NCBI GenBank assembly: GCA_030620975.1
Contig: JAUXIO010000006.1
Location: forward strand, 1-42,880
Direction of reading: 5' to 3'
Length of the DNA: 42,880 nucleotides
From: Dehalococcoidia bacterium
GTDB taxonomy: Bacteria > Chloroflexota > Dehalococcoidia > GIF9 > JAUXIO01
Shown here one piece after another: positions 36,605-42,880 of the stretch. How positions within the stretch are numbered: the stretch's first letter is position 1; the number at the start of each line of letters is the position of its first letter. The notes beneath the pieces were generated by a model, which ran no database searches, was not told the origin of the DNA, and saw nothing but the letters and a program-made list of their open reading frames with translations. The translations under genes and the position numbers were made by a program.

Positions 36605-36634
36605 TTGACGCTAATTATGCGGTAATGCTATACT
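36605..36634 (+). promoter_or_regulatory. Sigma70 promoter for the CoA catabolic operon
   Basis: A -35 TTGACG (36605-36610), spacer 18 and -10 TATACT (36629-36634), each one base off consensus. The start near 36641 gives a leader of about 98 bases. A dyad ACTCA-TG-TGAGT (36574-36585) lies 19 bases upstream of the -35 and could be a regulator site. The rest of the gap from 36518 to 36738 shows nothing else. Confidence 0.7.
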
Positions 36635-36738
36635 TTTGCCGAACAGTCAAACACGGAGACCACAAAATAACAGAGGAACATAAGCCATTGCTCTAGCTAC
36701 CATTGGTATGAATGCCGAATTAATTAAAGGAGGATTAA

Positions 36739-38346
36739 ATGCCAGTCATAAAGTCGCGAATCAAGGTAGATAGTGATAAGTTCAAAGATAATAAAGCTTA
36801 TTATCAAACTCTAGTTAAGCAATTAGAGGAACGCGTCGAGCAAGCAAAGGTAGGCGGCTCTGAGCGGGCTAGAACGCTACATAAGGAAAGAGGCAGACTC
36901 TTCGTCAGGGAACGCATAGAGAAAGTTCTGGACCCGGGTAGCTTTTTCTTAGAATTTAACCCTCTGGCAGCTTGGGATATGTATGATAATGAAGTTCCCT
37001 GTGCTGGAATCGTCACTGGCATAGGAATTGTCAGCGGCAAAGAATGTATGCTCATCGCCAATGACCCCACGGTTAAGGGTGGAACATACCACCCTATGAC
37101 GGTTAAAAAGCACGTGCGAGCTCAAGAGATCGCACAAGAAAATCGCCTCCCCACCATATACCTCACCGATTCTGGCGGCGCTTTCCTACCACTACAAGAA
37201 GATGTCTTCCCAGACCATTATCACTTTGGTCGTTTCTTCTACAATCAGGCGCAAATGTCCGCGATGGGAATTCCCCAGATTTGCTTGGTTTTTGGTTTAT
37301 GTACTGCTGGTGGAGCTTACGTCCCAGCCATGTCAGATGATGTGGTACAAGTAAAGAAGTGGGGCTGCATCTTCATTGGCGGTCCGCCTATGGTCAAAGC
37401 GGCCACCGGTGAAGATATAGATGCCGAAGCTCTCGGCGGCCCTGATGTCCACTGCCGAATTTCAGGGGTTTCTGATTATTACGCTAGGGATGATGCCCAC
37501 GCCTGTGAGATTTGCCGAGACATCGTCGCCCACCTCAATTCAGTCAAACACAACCCGCTTGAGATGCAAGCTCCCGAAGAACCTGCTTATGACCCCGAGG
37601 AAATTTACGGAATTATTAACAAAAAACCACAGGAATTCTTTGACATGCGCGAAATTATAGCTCGCACCGTTGATGGCAGCCGATTTGACGAATTCAAAGC
37701 CCTTTACGGAACGACTCTTATCACCGGTTTTGCCCACATTAATGGCTACCCTGTAGGAATCTTGGGCAATAATGGGATACTTTTCCCAGACTGTGCCGTT
37801 AAAGGTGCCCATTTCATTGAGCGCTGCTGTCAGCGCCACATTCCTTTACTCTACATGCATAATGTTATGGGGTTCTCAGTAGGTAGCAAGGCGGAGCGCG
37901 AGGGCATACCCAAGCACGGTGCCAAGCTGGTTATGACTACGGCAAATGCAGCAGTCCCCAAGTTTACCGTCTTCGTTAGCGGTTCCATCGGAGCCGGAAA
38001 CTATGGCATGTGCGGTCGAGGTTATCAAGGACGCTTGCTATTTGTATATCCCAGTAGCTATTGCTCAGTTATGGGTGGTCAGGTAGCAGCGGGTATACTC
38101 ACCAGGATAAAAACAGATGCTCTAAAAAGAGCGGGCAAAACTGCTACTAAAGAGGAGCTGGATAAGTTAGCACAGGAAACCAGGGAAAAGTATGATTATA
38201 CCGCCGGCCCCTATTTCTCTACCGCCCACCTTTATGATGATGGCATCATTGACCCGGTTGAAACTCGCCAATATCTTACTGCTGGCATATCAGCTTCTGT
38301 AAATGCACCGATTCCGGACACCAAATTCGGCGTTATCCGCTTGTAA
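36739..38346 (+). CDS. Acyl-CoA carboxylase, carboxyltransferase (beta) subunit
   Basis: A 535-residue crotonase-fold carboxyltransferase that moves CO2 between carboxybiotin and an acyl-CoA. The sequence most resembles 3-methylcrotonyl-CoA carboxylase beta: TDSGGAFLPLQ and CTAGGAYVPAMSDD in the N-terminal half, and an oxyanion stretch GAGNYGMCGRGYQ in the C-terminal half. Related chains also serve in biotin-dependent decarboxylases (glutaconyl-CoA type). No biotin carboxylase or biotin-carrier gene is in the window, so the partner must be elsewhere. AAAGGAGG precedes the ATG. First gene of the right-hand operon. Confidence 0.9.
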   Translation: MPVIKSRIKVDSDKFKDNKAYYQTLVKQLEERVEQAKVGGSERARTLHKERGRLFVRERIEKVLDPGSFFLEFNPLAAWDMYDNEVPCAGIVTGIGIVSGKECMLIANDPTVKGGTYHPMTVKKHVRAQEIAQENRLPTIYLTDSGGAFLPLQEDVFPDHYHFGRFFYNQAQMSAMGIPQICLVFGLCTAGGAYVPAMSDDVVQVKKWGCIFIGGPPMVKAATGEDIDAEALGGPDVHCRISGVSDYYARDDAHACEICRDIVAHLNSVKHNPLEMQAPEEPAYDPEEIYGIINKKPQEFFDMREIIARTVDGSRFDEFKALYGTTLITGFAHINGYPVGILGNNGILFPDCAVKGAHFIERCCQRHIPLLYMHNVMGFSVGSKAEREGIPKHGAKLVMTTANAAVPKFTVFVSGSIGAGNYGMCGRGYQGRLLFVYPSSYCSVMGGQVAAGILTRIKTDALKRAGKTATKEELDKLAQETREKYDYTAGPYFSTAHLYDDGIIDPVETRQYLTAGISASVNAPIPDTKFGVIRL

Positions 38347-38398
38347 TGCAGAAAATAATAGAAACTTACAATACGAAGCAACAGGGGGTGAACAACTT

Positions 38399-39727
38399 AT
38401 GGTAGATTGGCAGGAGGAATACAAGAAAAAGTTAGTATCTGCAGAAGAAGCTATCAGCATTATCAAATCTGAGCAGCGGGTGGCTTTTGCTTATGGTGCC
38501 GAGCCCCAGGCTTTAGGACTGGCTCTGTGCTCCAGATTGGGCGACTTAGAGAATGTAAGGCTCGTGGTGCCAGCGCCGGGAAGGGATTTTGGCTGGTATG
38601 ACCCAGGCTGGGAAATGTCCTTTCAGATAGAGGTTGGCTTCATTCTACCCATGGTAAGAAACATGATAGAGGAAAGAAGGGGTGACTACATTATCAGCGG
38701 CTTGGTTTGGGCACAGCCACCTGGCGTAAGACCAAACCCAGATGTACTGCTTATGCAGCTATCAACCCCAGACGACCACGGCTTCTGTGGCTTCGGAAAT
38801 TCCCTCTGGGACAAGAAAGAAGCAGTCAGGGATGCCAAAATGGTCATAGCTGAAGCCAATCCAAGACTAATCCGAACTTACGGCGACAATTTCATCCACA
38901 TGTCAGAGATAGACTATTTTGTGGAGCATATCCCCACTGGGAAAACCCCCGGAGCTACGGACATACTGGGCAGAAAAAGCACCGGACCCGGGGAGGTGGA
39001 AAAGACAATAGCTGAGAGCATCGCCAGCATAATCAATGACGGCGATTGCCTGGAGATCGGCGTCGGCGGTGCTGCTGAATGGCTACCACTAATAGGAGTT
39101 CTGGATAATAAGCATGACCTTGGCTGGCATTCAGAGAATACCCCCAGAGGCATAGCGACTTTAATGCGCAACGGAGTAATCAACAGCAAGCGCAAGCAAA
39201 TTAAAACGGGCATACATGTCGCCACCGCGGTTGGCGGCGGTACCAGGGAGGAAATGGACTGGATCGCCAATAATCCACTGATTGAAGTGCACAGCTCCTT
39301 CTGGGTTCTAAACCCCGCTGTCATCTGTCAGAACGATAATGTGGTGGCTATCAACAGTTGTCTTTCCATAGACCTGACCGGTCAGATTGCCTCTGAGTCT
39401 TTGGGGCCCACCATGCTGAGCGGCACTGGCGGGCAACTAACCTTCGCCATCGGAGCTGCACTATCCAAAGGCGGCCGCAATATTACTTGCTGCCGCTCCA
39501 CGGCAAAAACCAAAGAGGGAACGATCTCACGCATTGTGCCACAATTGCCAGTGGGAACCATCATAACTGTACCCCGCGTGCTGGCTGACATGGTCATTAC
39601 CGAATACGGTATCGCCAGGCTTCGGGGAAAAACTCAGCGAGAGCGAGTTGAAGAACTCATCGCCGTTGCCCATCCCGACTTCCGCGCCGAGCTGAGAAAG
39701 GAAGCACAGAGGCTGTATTGGCCCTAA
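38399..39727 (+). CDS. CoA-transferase, acetyl-CoA hydrolase/4-hydroxybutyrate CoA-transferase family
   Basis: A 442-residue COG0427-type CoA-transferase. The ATG at 38399 follows AGGGGGTG with eight-base spacing and aligns with the paralogue; the ORF-track start at 38303 lies within the preceding gene and adds unrelated residues. Catalytic Glu246 lies in GWHSENTP, and the C-terminal EYGIARLRGK is intact. By eye it is roughly 45% identical to the protein at 9400 along most of its length. In this operon it probably activates a carboxylic acid by CoA transfer, or releases the final product. Substrate unknown. Confidence 0.88.
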   Translation: MVDWQEEYKKKLVSAEEAISIIKSEQRVAFAYGAEPQALGLALCSRLGDLENVRLVVPAPGRDFGWYDPGWEMSFQIEVGFILPMVRNMIEERRGDYIISGLVWAQPPGVRPNPDVLLMQLSTPDDHGFCGFGNSLWDKKEAVRDAKMVIAEANPRLIRTYGDNFIHMSEIDYFVEHIPTGKTPGATDILGRKSTGPGEVEKTIAESIASIINDGDCLEIGVGGAAEWLPLIGVLDNKHDLGWHSENTPRGIATLMRNGVINSKRKQIKTGIHVATAVGGGTREEMDWIANNPLIEVHSSFWVLNPAVICQNDNVVAINSCLSIDLTGQIASESLGPTMLSGTGGQLTFAIGAALSKGGRNITCCRSTAKTKEGTISRIVPQLPVGTIITVPRVLADMVITEYGIARLRGKTQRERVEELIAVAHPDFRAELRKEAQRLYWP

Positions 39728-39799
39728 ATCTTCCCAAGGTCAGGGCTCTAGCTTTTTAAATATTAAAAATAATAAAGTAAACTATTAAGGAGGCTGAGA

Positions 39800-39973
39800 A
39801 TGGATAAGGAAAGAAAATGTGCTTGGTGTGGGGAAACAATGTTACCTAAGGTAGACCGCAAGAAAAGCGATTTTGGAGACATAGTAGAGAGAAAATGTTC
39901 TAAGTGTGGCAAAGTGGTGGCGGTTTACCTTGAGTCAGAAGGGGAATTTCTCCCTAAGATGCGCTCATATTGA
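39800..39973 (+). CDS. Small two-CxxC zinc-ribbon protein
   Basis: Not in the ORF track because of its size. The 57-residue product begins MDKERKCAWCGETML and has a second knuckle CSKCGKVVA, spaced so that the four Cys should bind one zinc (CxxC-x22-CxxC). Its start is set by AAGGAGG six bases upstream, as strong a ribosome-binding site as in the flanking genes, and it lies in the gap between the CoA-transferase and the MaoC-like gene, on the same strand. The end (FLPKMRSY) has no known motif. I do not recognise the family. A structural or regulatory partner of the operon enzymes is one possibility. Confidence 0.75.
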   Translation: MDKERKCAWCGETMLPKVDRKKSDFGDIVERKCSKCGKVVAVYLESEGEFLPKMRSY

Positions 39974-40016
39974 ATTCTTGGAAGGATGCCCAAATCACAG
40001 AGAAAAGGAGAACTAA

Positions 40017-41240
40017 ATGGTAGAGAAAACTGAAACCAAAATGGCAGAAACATATATTACCGATGAACGGCTGACAGATTGGGAAAAAAGAATTGGGATG
40101 GATTTGCGCGTTGGCAATATTTACAACCAAAATGTGTCATACGAGGCAATAAGAAATTTTGCCAATGGAATAGGCGATGATAATCCATTATATCGAGACC
40201 CGGAGTATGCCAAGAAGACCAAATTTGGAGCGCTAGTAGCTTCTCCCGCTTGGCCAGGCAGCGTCTTTCCACATTGGGTGCTGCAGGGTTTGCCAGGAGT
40301 TCATGCTGACCACTCAGCTTCAGATTGGGAAAACCTAAAGCCAATATATGTCAACGACAAAATCACTCCAAAGTGCTACTTCGTGGGCTACGATGTAAAA
40401 AGCAGTAAGTTCGCCGGAAAGACTGCGTTTGAATACCAGAGGTTTGAGTACTGGAACCAGAAGAATGAACTAGTGTCCGTGGGACACAATTTGCTCGTAA
40501 GATATGAGAGGCAAACGGCAAAGAAAGCATCATCTGAAGGTAAGGGTAAATATGACGAGTTCCAGTTGCCTCATCCCTGGACCGAGGAAGAACTCAATAA
40601 GGTAGATGAAGATGCCCTGGCTGAGGAGATACGAGGCTCAAAGGTAAGATACTGGGAAGATGTGAAAGTTGGAGATGAGCTGAAGCCAGTGGTCAAAGGC
40701 CCCTTTGGCATGACAGATATAGTTGCTTACTGTGCTGGAGCAGCTCCAGTGCAGCTTGCCGCCCACGGCGTTCAACTTAAATTATATAAGAGGCACCCGG
40801 CGTGGGGCTTCCGGCATTCTGTAAACCATTCATGGGAACCCATCTACGCAGTTCACTACTTGCATGAGGCAGCTTGGGCTGCCGGCGCCCGCTATGCCTA
40901 CGATGTGGGAATTCAGAGGCATTGCTGGTTGGTCAATCTGCTCACTAACTGGATGGGCGACGAAGGCTGGATAAAATCATGCAATGCCCAGTACCGTCAG
41001 TTCGTATATCATTCAGATGTAGTATGGTTCACCGGCAAAGTCATCAAGAAATACGTTGATGAGAACGGGGAATACTGCGTGGATATCGAAACTCACGGCA
41101 TAAATCAGAGAAAAGCTGACACCATACCTGGTACTTCCACGGTAATTCTCCCATCGAGGGAGAAGGGAACCTGGCCCGTAGAGAAGAGATTGCCATCAAA
41201 GGAGTGGCGTGGCACAGGCAAGGGAGTTTACTTCGATTAG
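40017..41240 (+). CDS. MaoC-like double-hotdog acyl-CoA hydratase/dehydratase
   Basis: A 407-residue protein with two hotdog domains. The N-terminal one (about 20-170) has the loop GIGDDNPLYRD, the FAS1/MaoC_dehydrat_N version of the hydratase-2 motif, where the usual catalytic His of GDxNPxH is Tyr59. The C-terminal domain (about 215-360) retains VGDELKP and MTDIVAYCAGA but lacks a clear GDxNP. Members hydrate trans-2-enoyl-CoA or dehydrate 3-hydroxyacyl-CoA. Because the standard Asp-His pair is not obvious in either half, activity should be seen as probable, not certain. AAAGGAG precedes the ATG; a second Met lies eight codons in. Confidence 0.78.
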   Translation: MVEKTETKMAETYITDERLTDWEKRIGMDLRVGNIYNQNVSYEAIRNFANGIGDDNPLYRDPEYAKKTKFGALVASPAWPGSVFPHWVLQGLPGVHADHSASDWENLKPIYVNDKITPKCYFVGYDVKSSKFAGKTAFEYQRFEYWNQKNELVSVGHNLLVRYERQTAKKASSEGKGKYDEFQLPHPWTEEELNKVDEDALAEEIRGSKVRYWEDVKVGDELKPVVKGPFGMTDIVAYCAGAAPVQLAAHGVQLKLYKRHPAWGFRHSVNHSWEPIYAVHYLHEAAWAAGARYAYDVGIQRHCWLVNLLTNWMGDEGWIKSCNAQYRQFVYHSDVVWFTGKVIKKYVDENGEYCVDIETHGINQRKADTIPGTSTVILPSREKGTWPVEKRLPSKEWRGTGKGVYFD

Positions 41241-41281
41241 TCTTGTCAATGCAGTAGTAAATTTTTAAAGGAGGGAACAGT

Positions 41282-42454
41282 ATGGAGCTTCGAGACATAA
41301 GGGATTTCGGTCTAAGCGAAGACCAAAAAATGGTAAGGCAGATGGCTATAGACTTCGGCGAGAAGGAGATATTGCCGGTCATAGAGGAATATGAAGCCGA
41401 GGGGCGCTACCCCAAAGACATCGTTAACAAGCTGGGTGAACTGGGCTTCCTAGGCCCTTTTGTTCCCCCGGAATATGGCGGCGCCGGCATGGACTTCCTG
41501 AGCTACGGTATAATCTGCGAGACAGTAGCTTATTACGACTGGGTATGCGCTTCAGCAATCTCAGTTCAAATGTCACTTGTGGGTTCCGGAATTCTGCGCT
41601 TCGGTACTGAGGAGCAGAAGCAAGAGTTCCTGGTACCTCTAGCCAGCGGGAAAAAGCAAGCTTCAGGTTCCCTCACTGAACCTAACGCTGGTACTGACCT
41701 AGCTAGCTTAACCACCAGGGCAGTGCGAGATGGTGATGACTATATCCTCAATGGCAATAAGACATACATCTCCCATGCCACCCACGCTGATATACTGCTT
41801 ACCTTAGCCACCACCGACCCAGCACTCAGGCACAAAGGTATCTGTGCCTTCTTGGTAGAAAACCCATCCCCAGGCATCAGCACCAGCAAGCTGCCTATAT
41901 GGGGCATGACCAGGGGTGATACCTGCGATGTGGCTTATGAAAATGTCCGCGTGCCAGCAAAGAATATGCTCCTCGGAGAAAACCGAGGCTGGACAGTCGT
42001 CATGGCAAACCTGGATACGGGAAGATACTCTGTGGCTTGTCGATGTATGGGGCAATCTCAATACTTCGTTGACCAGGCAATTGCCTATGCCAACCAAAGA
42101 GAAACATTTGGGACGTTAATACGCGAATACCAGATGGTCAAGGCAATGATCGCCGATATGGTGGTAAACACAGAGGCAGCCAGGTTGCTGTGCTACCGCG
42201 TTGGTCGTTTGAAGGATGCTGGAGAACAACGCACTGGCTTTGAGGCAGCTCAAGCTAAGCTCTTTGCCAGCGATACTGCAGTTAAGAGTGCCTTAGACTG
42301 CATCCAGATCCACGGCGGTGTTGGTGCGACCAAAGATTACTCCTTTGGACACAAGCTGCTCGAAGCGAAGGTGCTCCAGATCGGCGAGGGCACCAACCAG
42401 ATACAGAGAAGAATGATTGCCGACTACGCTTTAGGGATGCTAAAACAAAAGTAA
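41282..42454 (+). CDS. Acyl-CoA dehydrogenase
   Basis: A 390-residue FAD enzyme that introduces the alpha-beta double bond into an acyl-CoA. FAD/substrate stretch ASGSLTEPNAGTDLASL, central beta domain, and helical domain with RETFGTLIREYQ. Unlike the dehydrogenase at 16100, the canonical catalytic Glu is present: Glu369 in IGEGTNQIQR. AAAGGAGGG precedes the ATG. It is the last gene of the operon, followed 41 bases later by a strong hairpin. With the hydratase, CoA-transferase and carboxyltransferase it outlines a CoA-ester degradation route; glutaryl- or short branched-chain substrates are plausible but not shown. Confidence 0.93.
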   Translation: MELRDIRDFGLSEDQKMVRQMAIDFGEKEILPVIEEYEAEGRYPKDIVNKLGELGFLGPFVPPEYGGAGMDFLSYGIICETVAYYDWVCASAISVQMSLVGSGILRFGTEEQKQEFLVPLASGKKQASGSLTEPNAGTDLASLTTRAVRDGDDYILNGNKTYISHATHADILLTLATTDPALRHKGICAFLVENPSPGISTSKLPIWGMTRGDTCDVAYENVRVPAKNMLLGENRGWTVVMANLDTGRYSVACRCMGQSQYFVDQAIAYANQRETFGTLIREYQMVKAMIADMVVNTEAARLLCYRVGRLKDAGEQRTGFEAAQAKLFASDTAVKSALDCIQIHGGVGATKDYSFGHKLLEAKVLQIGEGTNQIQRRMIADYALGMLKQK

Positions 42455-42495
42455 ATTGACTTAAGTGCTTGTAAAATAACTAGCCAATTAACGCC

Positions 42496-42530
42496 CTTAG
42501 AGGGCACTAGATAATCTAGTGCCCTCTAAG
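42496..42530 (+). terminator. Strong hairpin ending the CoA operon
   Basis: A perfect 16-base inverted repeat, CTTAGAGGGCACTAGA and its complement, with a TAA loop, 41 bases after the dehydrogenase stop. Only three T follow, so it may be a terminator with a poor tail or a 3'-end stabilising stem. Confidence 0.65.
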
Positions 42531-42880
42531 TTTGCAAAGCAAAAGCTCAAACTGCACTATTTGCAATATGCATTAAACAAGGCTGTCTTAAAATCCCCCC
42601 ATTACTTTATACAATATTTTGGCTTGCTGGATTGACTGCTGTAGATTCAAGGCCATTGGTTACCAACATAGCACTAAGCAATCCAACCATCAATTACAAC
42701 AGAAATATTTCTACATACGCAGGAGCCCCTCATCCCTCCCTGTCAGAACCACTTGTCGTTCCAAAGTTACGACTACATTCTGCACGGGCAGATATTTTGC
42801 TACTGCGGGCAATACAATTGCCAGTTAGTCAATAGTAAATATGAGCTGTTACATTTTGGAGAGAGTAAGAATGAGATTAA
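42531..42880. other. Non-coding stretch with possible gene start at the edge
   Basis: I see no supportable gene here: the two ORFs in the track (42619 and 42632) overlap in different frames, begin at weak codons without ribosome-binding sites and encode nothing recognisable. No tRNA cloverleaf or repeat is evident. At the far end GGAGAGAG (42858-42865) lies five bases before ATG at 42871 (ATG AGA TTA), which may open the next gene, cut off by the window. Confidence 0.4.

Noticed and set aside
42619-42835. Two overlapping ORFs of 67-69 residues in the last 300 bases
   Set aside because: They lie in different frames, begin at non-ATG codons without a ribosome-binding site and match no family I know.
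1-42880. CRISPR arrays, insertion sequences, prophage or toxin-antitoxin genes
   Set aside because: No regular repeats, transposase or integrase motifs, or small paired genes of those kinds were found on either strand.

Overview
The window reads as a chromosomal segment of a bacterium from the Chloroflexota, most likely class Dehalococcoidia. This is an inference from protein character, moderate GC content, the dprA-topA and aspS-tig-clpP clusters, and the abundance of CoA-linked catabolic genes. Coding density is very high. I see no tRNA, rRNA, CRISPR array, insertion sequence, prophage or defence gene.

Left block (+, 2-9389): the 3' end of a patatin-like phospholipase, then one long co-directional series dprA-topA-aroQ-M24 peptidase-efp-PHP hydrolase-formyltransferase-HAD-PfkB with many overlapping genes. 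A sigma70-like promoter sits almost on the dprA start. The formyltransferase appears to begin at a CTG codon, so the supplied ORF track misses about 94 N-terminal residues.

Second block (-, 26714 down to 9400): alaS-ruvX-aroE-sppA-aroC-aroKB fusion-CLC channel-acyl-CoA dehydrogenase-tgt reads from a canonical promoter upstream of alaS. aspS-tig-clpP follows from a second strong promoter, then a COG0427-type CoA-transferase. Alanyl- and aspartyl-tRNA synthetases, shikimate-pathway enzymes and protein quality control are thus interleaved with fatty-acid-type catabolism. clpX is not next to clpP.

Middle (26819-36517): lepA (+) diverges from alaS. The glycogen genes glgC-glgA-ROK kinase (-) diverge from a fused GctA/GctB-like CoA-transferase (+), through two promoters whose -35 hexamers overlap. 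holA (-) and ychF (+) follow.

Right block (+, 36605-42530): a good promoter precedes a CoA-ester catabolic operon: biotin-dependent carboxyltransferase beta subunit, COG0427 CoA-transferase (paralogue of the one at 9400), a 57-residue two-CxxC zinc-ribbon protein absent from the ORF track, a double-hotdog MaoC-like hydratase and an acyl-CoA dehydrogenase. A 16-bp perfect hairpin ends it. The last ~350 bases hold no gene I can support, apart from a possible start codon at the very edge.

The least explained items are the efp-linked PHP/formyltransferase/HAD/PfkB cassette, the CoA operon with its small zinc ribbon, and three CoA enzymes whose active-site residues depart from, or sit in different places than, the family standard.
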